Positions 1-6,973 of a stretch of DNA of 8,551 nt are shown here, piece by piece (within the stretch, counting starts at the first letter, position 1; each line of letters starts with the position of its first letter). The stretch comes from Armatimonadota bacterium. GTDB lineage: Bacteria > Armatimonadota > Zipacnadia > Zipacnadales > FEN-943. Location: positions 1 through 8,551 of the forward strand of contig JANZZA010000558.1 in the NCBI GenBank assembly GCA_026419655.1, written 5' to 3'. The position numbers were made by a program, and so were the translations under genes. The notes beneath the pieces were generated by a model. That model did no database searches, was not told the origin of the DNA, and saw only the letters and a list, made by a program, of their open reading frames with translations.

Positions 1-17
1 CTGCGGCGGCAGCCAAC

Positions 18-833
18 CTATCCGAGGGCTACGTCGAGAAGCATCATGATGGCGAATCCCAGAATGGCGCCCATGGTAGCCTCGTCGCTGTGGCCATCGC
101 GGTGAGCTTCTGGCACCAGGTCCTCCATTACCACGAAGACCATGGCGCCAGCGGCAAAGGCCAGAGCATAGGGCAATACTGCTTGCACTGCCAGGACAAA
201 GGCAGCCCCCAAGACTCCGCCAATCGGCTCGACGATGCCCGACAGCGCACCAAGCCAGAAGCTTCTGGTGGGCGGTAGTCCTTCACGGCGAAGAGGTATG
301 GCAACAGCAAGACCTTCGGGGATGTTTTGGATGGCAATTCCGATGGCCAGGGCGATGGCGCTGGCCATAGTGGTGGCTGAGCCTGAGGCCGCCGCCGCTA
401 TGGCAACGCCCACGACCAGCCCCTCTGGTAGATTGTGAATAGTGATGGCTAGGGCCACCAGAGTGCTGCGCCGCCAGGAGCTTTTAGGGCCCTCGCGGCG
501 GTCGCCCGCCAGGCCGGGATGTAGGTGCGGGAGCAGACGGTCTACAAGCCGGAGGAATAGCGCGCCCAGTAGGAAGCCCGCGGTCACAGGTATCCACGAC
601 GGCACCCCTGTACCAGAGGCCATTTCGACAGCCGGGGCGAGCAAAGACCAGAAGGCCGCCGAGACCATGACGCCTGCGGCAAAACCCAGCAAGGCGTCCA
701 TTACCCGCCGGCCAGGCTCGCGGGAAAGAAAAACTCCCGCCGCGCCCACGGCCGTCGTCGCGCATGTGAAAAGCGTAGCCACAAGAGCCTGCAGCAAAGG
801 GCTGACTACAGTCATAGCTGGAAGTGCGCGCAC
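18..833 (-). CDS. ZIP-family divalent metal transporter (GufA/ZupT-like)
   Basis: This is a polytopic inner-membrane protein of 271 residues, the usual length for bacterial ZIP carriers, which import Zn(II), Fe(II) or similar ions. The two signature helices are clear: HNLPEG at about 133-138 and QNIPEG at about 169-174, whose His/Asn/Gln/Glu side chains form the metal site in this family. A His-containing cytoplasmic loop (LPHLHPG, about 101-107) lies between the third and fourth hydrophobic segments, and SGIVEPIGG (about 198-206) and MEDLVPEAH (about 236-244) are also family-like. About eight hydrophobic segments can be read. The start drawn is a GTG at 833; the ATG at 815 (residue 7) fits the usual ZIP N-terminus at least as well, and neither has a convincing ribosome binding site. 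The stop is TAG at 18-20. It is divergent from the operon starting at 1467. The family call is firm, but the metal specificity cannot be read from the sequence. Confidence 0.93.
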   Translation of the reverse strand: MRALPAMTVVSPLLQALVATLFTCATTAVGAAGVFLSREPGRRVMDALLGFAAGVMVSAAFWSLLAPAVEMASGTGVPSWIPVTAGFLLGALFLRLVDRLLPHLHPGLAGDRREGPKSSWRRSTLVALAITIHNLPEGLVVGVAIAAAASGSATTMASAIALAIGIAIQNIPEGLAVAIPLRREGLPPTRSFWLGALSGIVEPIGGVLGAAFVLAVQAVLPYALAFAAGAMVFVVMEDLVPEAHRDGHSDEATMGAILGFAIMMLLDVALG

Positions 834-940
834 TACGTAAGACGCCAGACCAGATTCCCCGCAGCCCTTGGCCCGCGCTCAGCACCCCGCCTGGACCGTA
901 CTGACACGCTGCAAAACATGTTACCTGATTCTCTGTATCG

Positions 941-972
941 AGGAAACTGTTGCCCAATGCGCGGGAGTATTC
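941..972 (-). repeat. Partial inverted copy of the intergenic repeat
   Basis: The plus strand reads AGGAAACTGTTGC at 941-953, the reverse complement of GCAACAGTTTCCT. It matches GCAACAGTCTCCT in the repeat copy at 1268-1280 at 12 of 13 bases. Ten bases further on, GGGAGTATTC (963-972) is the exact reverse complement of GAATACTCCC at 1290-1299. The order of the two blocks differs from that in the 1244-1319 copy, so this is a related or rearranged fragment and not a simple inverted copy. Confidence 0.45.
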
Positions 973-1119
973 AGTTTACTCGGGATTGTGTTTCAGGCAC
1001 GAAAAAGTAAGCCCTGGGGAATGACCTTGGTGGTCTAGCCTGAAACCCTGTGCTGGCTTATAAAGGCCGACAAAAGTCTATAAGTTTGCATGTGCCGCCT
1101 TTTCCCTCCGGGCGCAGCT

Positions 1120-1186
1120 CCGGGGAGCTTCAGAAACCCTTGCGACAGTGTCCTTAGGTGACTGTTCCAAAACCTGATCTTAGCCG
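1120..1186 (+). repeat. Imperfect direct repeat, copy A
   Basis: This stretch matches 1244-1319 in the same order. The shared blocks are CCGGGGA (1120-1126), TTGCGACAGTGTCCTTAG (1140-1157; 16 of 18 bases identical to copy B) and CTTAGCCG (1179-1186), with small length differences between blocks (offsets of 124, 126 and 133). Copy A also contains a near-palindrome at 1145-1165 with outer arms ACAGT/ACTGT and inner arms CCT/AGG, and a small stem CTTAG/CTAAG at 1179-1193. It could be a duplicated regulatory region, a REP-like element or the remnant of a mobile element. The function is unknown. Confidence 0.55.
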
Positions 1187-1243
1187 GCCTAAGGCGACGG
1201 AGCCGTACATCTGCGTGGCCCGATCTTGGACCCGTAAACGTGC

Positions 1244-1319
1244 CCGGGGATCCGGTAAGCGGCTTTTGCAACAGTCTCCTTAGAAAAACGAATACTCCCC
1301 AAAGGCCATCTCTTAGCCG
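1244..1319 (+). repeat. Imperfect direct repeat, copy B
   Basis: This is the second copy of the repeat at 1120-1186. It carries CCGGGGA (1244-1250), TTGCAACAGTCTCCTTAG (1266-1283) and CTTAGCCG (1312-1319). Relative to copy A it has roughly nine extra bases between the last two blocks, which include GAATACTCCC (1290-1299); that 10-mer recurs inverted at 963-972. The palindrome seen in copy A is not kept here, so whatever is conserved between the copies is the 5' half, not the hairpin. Confidence 0.55.
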
Positions 1320-1342
1320 CCTTGCCATACTTCTTTGCGGTA

Positions 1343-1362
1343 CGCTCGCCCCACCGGGAGCG
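1343..1362 (+). promoter_or_regulatory. Hairpin 1 in the leader of the LamG operon
   Basis: CGCTC (1343-1347) pairs with GAGCG (1358-1362), extended by CC/GG across a one-base G bulge, closing a CCACC loop. The stem is short but entirely G/C-rich apart from one A-T pair. It lies about 105 bases before the likely start codon and is followed by a second hairpin of similar build, which suggests a structured mRNA leader if transcription starts upstream of it. There is no U-tract, so it is not an intrinsic terminator. Confidence 0.35.
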
Positions 1363-1379
1363 GTAGTTGAATAGACGAT

Positions 1380-1404
1380 GGCTCCCGCCTATCATAGGGG
1401 AGCC
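1380..1404 (+). promoter_or_regulatory. Hairpin 2 in the leader of the LamG operon
   Basis: GGCTCC (1380-1385) pairs with GGAGCC (1399-1404). An inner CCT/AGG stem continues across a two-base CG bulge and closes a loop of ATCAT. The 3' side is followed by GGGTTTTGG, only four U residues, so a terminator or attenuator is possible but weak. It sits about 60 bases upstream of the start at 1467. A role in leader regulation is inference; the inverted repeat itself is plain in the sequence. Confidence 0.45.
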
Positions 1405-1454
1405 GGGTTTTGGTTGCGGCTACACGTGACCCTTTTGGCTCCCAGGAGAAAGCT

Positions 1455-1459
1455 GGAGG
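1455..1459 (+). promoter_or_regulatory. Ribosome binding site deciding the LamG gene start
   Basis: GGAGG at 1455-1459 stands seven bases before the ATG at 1467, close to ideal spacing. The alternative ATG at 1461 would leave only one base after this site and would need the AGGAG at 1444-1448 at a 12-base distance. The open frame also extends back to a TTG at 1410, which has no such site. Confidence 0.65.
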
Positions 1460-1466
1460 GATGCTC

Positions 1467-3110
1467 ATGGCAGTCGGCCTATGCCTTTATCTGGCCGTCA
1501 TAAGTCAACCCGGTCATGTCATCTTCGCGAGCTTTGACGAAGGTCTTCGGGCAGACAGAAATGATTGGGCGGCTCTGGAGCCGGTTGTGGCCACAGGTTT
1601 CCGCCTGAGTGCTGCTGGCGAAGGTTGCCCCACGAATCCGGGGGGCCGCGCCCTGGATGCAGGCTTTTCGCCGGACATATACCGTGGAAGCTTTGCCCTC
1701 CCCCTTCCAGAGGACGCCGACCTGCGCCAGGGCACAGTAGAGCTCTGGTTTCGCCCGGCCTGGCCCGCGGGCACGCGGGACGTATTCGCCCTGTTTAACA
1801 TAAAGCTCCGCGGCGGCTACTGGAATGGGCTGTGGCTGGGCTACCACGGCACCATCGGCGCCGATGCTGAGGCTCTTGGCTCTAACATAATGGACGGCCT
1901 GGACCACCCCGCCTACCTGTGCCCGTCCCGCCATCTGGGCTGGCGGGCCGGCGAGTGGCATCACCTGGCCTGGACCTGGACCGACCAGACCTCCTATGTT
2001 TTCTGGGATGGGAAGCTCATCGCTCAGGTCATTTCCTCCGTCCCCTTCCGCACGCACAACAATGAGGGTCAGGTGTGTTTGGGCGGTGGCTTTCGGTCGG
2101 ACACTCCGGCACGGGTGATGATTGACGAATTCCGCTTCTGCGACGTGCCGCTTTATTGTCCTGACGCTCCGCCGGACCCCATGCGCAGGATAGGCGGCGA
2201 CCTGCCTCTGGGTATTGCCACCCTCTCCGTCGGCGCCAAGGCCGTGGCCGATAGCACTGCCGCACCTCAGCCTCTAAATGAGGACGTACCAGAGCTTCAC
2301 GACGGCGTTTACGGGCCGGCGGTACAGGTAGGGCTGCAGAGCGGGCTGGGGACGGTCACGGTGCGTCTGGCTGAGGAGGCTGACGTGGCCGGTTTTGAAT
2401 GGAGCCGCGATGGGGTGCCCTATGCTGGCCCCGAGGGACGGGGCTGGGCACACGTGCTGCCCTATCCTCTGGAGTACTCCATCGAGACCAGTCTTGACGG
2501 AAAGACCTGGGAGAAGGCCTTAGAAGAGCCGAATTTCCGCATTACCCCGAGCTTTGTGGCGAGCCACGAGGCCCTGCGCTTTCGCCATGACTTCCCGGCT
2601 CGCCGCGCGCGATACGTGCGCATGGACATCCGCCGGGGCCCAAGGGGCGACTGGCAGATGGTGCTCGATGAAGTGGCCGTCTACGCGCCGGACGGGCGCA
2701 ATCTTGCCCGCGAGCCGGGCGCACAGGTGTTTACCGAGATTACGTCCCGCGCATGGGAATACGATGCCCGGCTTGCCATTGACGGCCGGTGGGGCAATGC
2801 GAGCGCGTGGCGGTCGGCCGTGCCCGGCCAGGGCACCCTGACGGTTGAACTTCCCGCTACGGCAACCATAAGCAGCGTTGTGTTCAGCCGCAGCCGCGAA
2901 GGGCTTGCCAGCGATGGCGTGCCCTCTGCCGGCCGCCTCGAGCTGAGCCTTGACGGAGAGCACTGGGCTGCCGTGGCCGAGATAACTGGCACCGACGCTA
3001 AGCCCAGAGAAGTCCGTCTTGACCCGCAACAGGCCAGGTTTGTACGCCTGGTTATCACGGCTACCGCAGACGGAAAGGAGCCGATCATAGATGACCTGCG
3101 TGTCTACTAA
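1467..3110 (+). CDS. Secreted LamG-like protein with two discoidin (F5/8 type C)-like modules
   Basis: The product is 547 residues from the ATG at 1467 (ATG 1461 or TTG 1410 are alternatives). A hydrophobic N-terminus (LCLYLAVIS) looks like a signal peptide, though its n-region lacks a basic residue. Residues about 20-230 form a concanavalin A/LamG-type fold: GTVELWFRP (about 89-97), GEWHHLAW (162-169), WDGKL (180-184) and a closing IDEFRF (219-224). Two discoidin-like beta-sandwiches follow. The first, about 270-406, has SIETSLDGKTW, ARYVRM and LDEVAVY; the second, about 412-547, has AIDGRWGN, ELSLDGEHW, ARFVRL and IDDLRVY at the C-terminus. Such modules normally bind carbohydrate or surfaces; I see no catalytic domain. 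The gene overlaps the next by 20 bases, so the two are probably translated together. I infer a glycan-binding partner of the downstream glycosidase. Confidence 0.88.
   Translation: MAVGLCLYLAVISQPGHVIFASFDEGLRADRNDWAALEPVVATGFRLSAAGEGCPTNPGGRALDAGFSPDIYRGSFALPLPEDADLRQGTVELWFRPAWPAGTRDVFALFNIKLRGGYWNGLWLGYHGTIGADAEALGSNIMDGLDHPAYLCPSRHLGWRAGEWHHLAWTWTDQTSYVFWDGKLIAQVISSVPFRTHNNEGQVCLGGGFRSDTPARVMIDEFRFCDVPLYCPDAPPDPMRRIGGDLPLGIATLSVGAKAVADSTAAPQPLNEDVPELHDGVYGPAVQVGLQSGLGTVTVRLAEEADVAGFEWSRDGVPYAGPEGRGWAHVLPYPLEYSIETSLDGKTWEKALEEPNFRITPSFVASHEALRFRHDFPARRARYVRMDIRRGPRGDWQMVLDEVAVYAPDGRNLAREPGAQVFTEITSRAWEYDARLAIDGRWGNASAWRSAVPGQGTLTVELPATATISSVVFSRSREGLASDGVPSAGRLELSLDGEHWAAVAEITGTDAKPREVRLDPQQARFVRLVITATADGKEPIIDDLRVY
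3074..3080 (+). promoter_or_regulatory. Ribosome binding site inside the end of the LamG gene
   Basis: AAAGGAG at 3074-3080 lies ten bases before the ATG at 3091, while the upstream gene is still being read (its stop is TAA at 3108-3110). The site supports the 3091 start and a translationally linked pair. Confidence 0.6.
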
Positions 3111-5202
3111 CCGGTCGAGACCCTTGTGCGCGGTGTGGGCAGCATTAGTCGGTATGCTGACCCTGACTGCCGCGAGTATGGCCGCCCAGCCGGCGGTCAC
3201 AACCCTCGAAGACCGCGCTGCTGGGACAAGATTCCTCCTGGACGGCAAGCACGGAAATCTGGCGGGCGCATATTTCGGGGGGCAACAGCTCCTTTCCGCA
3301 TGCCTGGATGAATACTGGTCTCAGGCCGAGGATTTGTCTTTCCCCGCGCGGTCATCAGAGGCCGAGGATGAAGTGGTGAGTGTCAAAAGCCGCAAAGGTT
3401 GGGTTGAGTACGTCTGCCGCAATCCGGTCCTGGGGCTGACGCTCACGAAGACGTACGCCCGTGGGCCCGTCCCCGGGAGCTTGCGCAAGACCGTAACCAT
3501 CAGGCCGTTTGCGCAGCGGCAGGTGGTGCATGTTTTGTCGCGCGTGACCCTGGCGCCGGCTTTTGCCCGCGACGCATGGCTGTATACGCCGCGCCAGTCG
3601 TGGCTCGGCCGCACCCTGCTATATGGCGTCCGCAAGCTAGCCGATGTCAAGGAACCTGTTATGTCTACATCAGGGTGGGATAACCGCTTCGTGGTTGGTT
3701 TCCGGCCAAATCGCACGGCGGCTGTGTCTCACTGGCTTGCGCAAATGGACGGTGTGTGGGTCCCGTGCTCGGTGGGAGTTGCTGAGTGGGGAAAGGAGCC
3801 AGCCGTGGCCCTCACCTACATGCCCGATGGCTGGCGTTACCGGCTGCTGATGGCCTGCGAAAATCAGGAAACTTCCGCGGCGTGCGATTACGTGCTGCAC
3901 CGCGGCGACTGGTACGACTCGTGGCGCTTGTATCGCACTCTGCCCGAGCTGCGCGAGACATATGCGCATCTGGACACAGTCCCGGAGTGGTGCAGGAAGA
4001 TAAAATACGCATCCTTCTGGTCCCCACCGGAGTACCAGCAATATGCCTCGACGGTGAAGGGGCTTTGTGACCGGCTGGGGCCGGACGCATATTTTACTGC
4101 TGGAATTTTCGCCTGGTCGCTGGATGGCGATTATGAGACGGACCGGCCCTTCTTGACGGAGACCTTATCTCTGGTCCTGACGCCTCAACACATGCACCGC
4201 GCCATCAGCGCGATCCAGGAGGAAGCACGGGCCAAGGTGGGCCTGTACATCCAGGGCGGCCTCATTGACAGCGAGAGTCAGATGTATCGCGACCATCCCG
4301 ATTGGGTAATCCGGGACGCGAAGGGTCAGCCCATTGACTCGGGCTTTGCTGACAATCCGGTGGGACATATGTACATGGCCAATTGGCGACACGAGCCATG
4401 GGTTCAGCATCAGCTATCCCGCGTGCGAGCCGTCTGTCTGCGATACGACTGCGGCTGGATATACTGCGACGGAGGAGGCTACGGGGAATTCATGGAGTGG
4501 GCGGGGCGACAGGTGATGAATGCTGCTCATTGCCGGCGACTCAATGAGCGCTTCCTGGAGGCCGTCCGGTCCACAGGCGCCGGCCGCGGCCTGCTCATAA
4601 ATTCTCAGAACATGCCCTTCGCCGATTTTAGCTGGCTGGAGTGTCCCTACTTTGGTCAGCACATCGCATGGCGCGATACTGTGGACTTTTGCTTCGACAC
4701 GGAATGCCAGTCTGACCCACGCTATACCCTGGAGCCGTTGTACTGGAGCGACAATGACCGGTATCTGGCGATGTGCATAGCTTTCGGCTGGGTACCCGTG
4801 GGGGAGGTCTCGCCAGAGAAGCCCGAGGCCACCTGGCGGGCCATTGAGGCGGCGTATCGGATGAAGCCGGCCCGCATCATTTACGATTCCCGTGCCACTT
4901 CGCCTGTCTGGTGGCGCGATAGCCTGCCGATAGTCACCTTCGCCGAGCGCCTGGGGGACGAAGTAATCGTGCCTGTGCTAAACTTCTCTGAGCGCCACGA
5001 AGTCACCGTCGAGGTAGACCTGGGAGCGGTGGGTCTGGAGCAAGCCCGAGGGCTGCGGGCAACGGTTTATCAACCGCTTATTTCACCGGAAGTTGCTCAA
5101 ATCCAGGGCCGCCCGGCAGCCAGGAACAAGCTGGCTTTTGATCTGGTCGTGCCGTCATCCTGGCGGGGCATAACGCTGCTCACACTGGCTCCTGATCGGT
5201 GA
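3091..5202 (+). CDS. Secreted TIM-barrel glycosidase-like protein, family uncertain
   Basis: The product is 703 residues. A signal peptide is clear: a basic start (NRSR), a hydrophobic stretch at about 12-28, and a likely cut after SMA at about 31. Residues about 40-290 look like the N-terminal beta-sandwich of GH31/36-type enzymes and end in RGDWYDSWRLYR (271-282). Residues about 300-600 look like a TIM barrel: KVGLYIQGGLID (382-393), HPDWVI (402-407), RYDCGWIYCDGGG (451-463), GLLINSQN (500-507) and SWLECPYFGQ (514-523). Residues about 610-703 look like a C-terminal beta domain. By analogy with clan GH-D, D460 at the end of a presumed strand 4 would be the nucleophile; E517 or D536 could be the acid/base. 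Some motifs recall uncharacterised families such as DUF6259, which I could not check. The substrate is unknown; an alpha-glycosidase is my best guess. It overlaps both neighbours. Confidence 0.8.
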   Translation: MTCVSTNRSRPLCAVWAALVGMLTLTAASMAAQPAVTTLEDRAAGTRFLLDGKHGNLAGAYFGGQQLLSACLDEYWSQAEDLSFPARSSEAEDEVVSVKSRKGWVEYVCRNPVLGLTLTKTYARGPVPGSLRKTVTIRPFAQRQVVHVLSRVTLAPAFARDAWLYTPRQSWLGRTLLYGVRKLADVKEPVMSTSGWDNRFVVGFRPNRTAAVSHWLAQMDGVWVPCSVGVAEWGKEPAVALTYMPDGWRYRLLMACENQETSAACDYVLHRGDWYDSWRLYRTLPELRETYAHLDTVPEWCRKIKYASFWSPPEYQQYASTVKGLCDRLGPDAYFTAGIFAWSLDGDYETDRPFLTETLSLVLTPQHMHRAISAIQEEARAKVGLYIQGGLIDSESQMYRDHPDWVIRDAKGQPIDSGFADNPVGHMYMANWRHEPWVQHQLSRVRAVCLRYDCGWIYCDGGGYGEFMEWAGRQVMNAAHCRRLNERFLEAVRSTGAGRGLLINSQNMPFADFSWLECPYFGQHIAWRDTVDFCFDTECQSDPRYTLEPLYWSDNDRYLAMCIAFGWVPVGEVSPEKPEATWRAIEAAYRMKPARIIYDSRATSPVWWRDSLPIVTFAERLGDEVIVPVLNFSERHEVTVEVDLGAVGLEQARGLRATVYQPLISPEVAQIQGRPAARNKLAFDLVVPSSWRGITLLTLAPDR

Positions 5203-6908
5203 TGCTTTGGCGTGGCAATGCGCAAGAAGGCGGCTGGAGGCGAAGGGGGGAGGTAGTCGGGCTCGTAGCCTACCTGATCGCAGGCCTTCTTGTGCCAGCC
5301 ACCCTTATACCGCTGACGACGACTAACGAGGGCCTCTACGCCCAGGTCGCCCGCGAGATGCTCGAAACCGGCGACTGGGTCGTGCCTCACTTCAATTCTG
5401 TCGTCTACTTCGAGAAACCACCTTTGCTTTACTGGCTTGTGGCCGTCTCGATGAGGTTGTTCGGCGAGAATGCGGCTGCGGCGCGGCTTCCTTCTATCCT
5501 GGGCGCAGCCGTCGTCGTCGCCACGGCCTTCTGGCTGGGAGGGCTTATGCTCGGCGAGTCTGCCCGCGCCCTGGCCGCCTTAGTCATGGCCACCAGCCTC
5601 GGTTTCTTATTGCTGGCAGGACAGGTCATGTTCGACTGCCTGTTGGCTGCAGGCGTGGCGGTCAGCTTAGCAGGCTTCTATGCGGCGTGGCAGCTCAACC
5701 GCCGCAGCTTCTCGTACCTGGGCTACCTGGGGCTGGCCGCGGCGACGATGACTAAGGGCCTTGCGGCGCCTGTGCTCGTGGTGCTGGTCTTAGTATGTTG
5801 GGCTGCTCTGGGCCGTGACGTGGGAAGGCTTCGTCCGCTGGCCGCTGCCGGCCCCGTGTGCGTCTACCTGCTTCTCGTCGTGCCGTGGCATCTTGCGATT
5901 TCTCTGCGCCGCCCAGACTTCATCTGGTTTTATTTTTACAACGAGCACATCGGGCGGTTCTTGGGCACCCGCCAGCCAAAGGACTATGGGGCGGGCCATT
6001 GGTTTACGCCCATACTGGGCCTCGTATTCATAACCATTCCCTGGGCCTTTGTGCTACCAGTTGGCGTTTACAATGCCTGGAGGCGGCGCCGCGACGTGCA
6101 GACCGGACCAAGTCTCGAGTTCCTTCTCTGCTGGCTAATTGCCCCACTTATTTTCTTCACCTTCTCCGGCAATCGCCAGTACGCCTATTCGATGCCTGTA
6201 GCGCCGGCCGCAGCCCTGCTTGTCGCCGCTGTCTGGCAAGCGGTACGTTCAGACGACCCGTCCGCACGCTTGCAGGCCGCGGTGCGCACGTCCACAGGCG
6301 TGTTTTTCCTCGTCACGGCGGTGGGATGGCTGGCGTGCGGCCTGAAGCTGCGTGCGGAGGGAGCCTCGGCCGCTCGGGCTGGGGTCATATTCATGAGCTT
6401 ATGGCCGCTCATAGTGGGCTTGGCTCATGGTTTCGTCTTATCGCCCTCGCGCGGGACCGCGTCGCTTCTCAAATCCACCGCCACCGGCGCGGCCATCACA
6501 TGGCTGCTAGCTGTCAGCTTGTTGCGACCTATCGGGGTCTTCCAGAGCGAATGGTCCCTCGCCCGTGACGTGATAGCTCACAACCCGGCGCCGGGCGCCG
6601 TAGTCGCCGTTGAAGGCCGTCTTGAGGACTACTCGAGTTTCGTGTTCTACCTCCCGCGCAGTCTGCGGCCCATATACGTGGTCGAGGGCCGCATGGGCGG
6701 TGACCTCCAGTACGGCAGTACCGACCCAGAGGTGCGCCATTTATTCCTTTCCCAGGCCCAGTTCGCTGAGTTGTGCACCCGCCGCCCGGTGTTCTACGTC
6801 ACGCACAACCCGCCGCGCCTTCCCCTGCCCCCGGGCATGGAGAAAATGAGCGGCACGCACAAGCGGACCCTCTGGCGCTGCGGCGGCACCCTACTGCGGC
6901 CGCCATGA
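5202..6908 (+). CDS. GT39-like (ArnT/PMT-type) polyprenyl-phosphate-sugar glycosyltransferase
   Basis: The product is 568 residues from the ATG at 5202, which shares one base with the upstream TGA (TGATG); a GTG at 5199 would give a four-base overlap. Either implies translational coupling, as no clear ribosome binding site is present. Multiple hydrophobic segments run from about 20 to 445. The first outer loop carries NEGLYAQVAREMLETGDW (about 42-59), then VVYFEKPPLLYW (about 67-78), the hallmark of ArnT-related enzymes that transfer a sugar from undecaprenyl phosphate to lipid A, protein or another acceptor on the outer face. TKG (about 184-186) and FTFSGNRQYAYSMPVAPA (about 320-337) are also family-like. 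The last 120 or so residues are a soluble, probably periplasmic tail. The loop reads Asn-Glu where ArnT has Asp-Glu. The donor and acceptor cannot be told from sequence, so I avoid the name arnT. Confidence 0.88.
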   Translation: MLWRGNAQEGGWRRRGEVVGLVAYLIAGLLVPATLIPLTTTNEGLYAQVAREMLETGDWVVPHFNSVVYFEKPPLLYWLVAVSMRLFGENAAAARLPSILGAAVVVATAFWLGGLMLGESARALAALVMATSLGFLLLAGQVMFDCLLAAGVAVSLAGFYAAWQLNRRSFSYLGYLGLAAATMTKGLAAPVLVVLVLVCWAALGRDVGRLRPLAAAGPVCVYLLLVVPWHLAISLRRPDFIWFYFYNEHIGRFLGTRQPKDYGAGHWFTPILGLVFITIPWAFVLPVGVYNAWRRRRDVQTGPSLEFLLCWLIAPLIFFTFSGNRQYAYSMPVAPAAALLVAAVWQAVRSDDPSARLQAAVRTSTGVFFLVTAVGWLACGLKLRAEGASAARAGVIFMSLWPLIVGLAHGFVLSPSRGTASLLKSTATGAAITWLLAVSLLRPIGVFQSEWSLARDVIAHNPAPGAVVAVEGRLEDYSSFVFYLPRSLRPIYVVEGRMGGDLQYGSTDPEVRHLFLSQAQFAELCTRRPVFYVTHNPPRLPLPPGMEKMSGTHKRTLWRCGGTLLRPP

Positions 6909-6973
6909 CGCAGCCCCCCACCGCTGGAACGCCCAATCCCGCGTCGGTGCCCTATTTGTCGCTCGGCTTTCTT

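Larger units (their letters stand above)
834..1466. other. Long divergent intergenic region, lower GC, no convincing gene
   Basis: About 630 bases separate the start codons of the ZIP gene and the LamG gene. Hand counting gives about 54% GC for 901-1380, below the 58-67% of coding lines I counted. The only open frames (minus strand, about 1035-1328 and 1189-1395, 97 and 68 codons) are rich in Arg/Lys, have no recognisable domain and no good ribosome binding site; I read them as chance or decayed sequence. Promoters for both flanking genes must lie here, but I could not find a convincing -35/-10 pair. An 8-base perfect palindrome AACATGTT at 915-922 lies about 80 bases upstream of the ZIP start and could be an operator, at low confidence. 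Repeats and hairpins inside the region are listed separately. Confidence 0.7.

Noticed and set aside
484..957. 157-codon minus-strand open frame overlapping the start of the ZIP gene
   Set aside because: It runs in another frame over conserved ZIP codons and has no start signal or domain.
1035..1395. Two overlapping minus-strand open frames (97 and 68 codons) in the intergenic region, with weakly similar peptide stretches in different frames
   Set aside because: No domain, no ribosome binding site, basic low-information composition, and the similarity follows from the DNA repeat. The repeat offsets (124, 126, 133) do not keep one frame, which argues against a live protein repeat.
834..1409. 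A structured RNA such as tmRNA, RNase P RNA, SRP RNA, 6S RNA or a tRNA in the long gap
   Set aside because: Both strands were read for the conserved cores of these RNAs and for a tRNA T-loop; none was found.
834..1466. CRISPR array suggested by repeated blocks
   Set aside because: There are only two or three imperfect, unevenly spaced copies in mixed orientation, and no cas genes.
2520..3248. 242-codon minus-strand open frame opposite the LamG/glycosidase junction
   Set aside because: It lies antisense to two well-supported genes, has no recognisable domain, and long antisense frames are expected at this GC content.
5858..6568. 236-codon plus-strand open frame within the glycosyltransferase gene
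   Set aside because: It is out of frame with a clearly conserved membrane enzyme, and its translation is Arg/His/Ser-rich without any motif.
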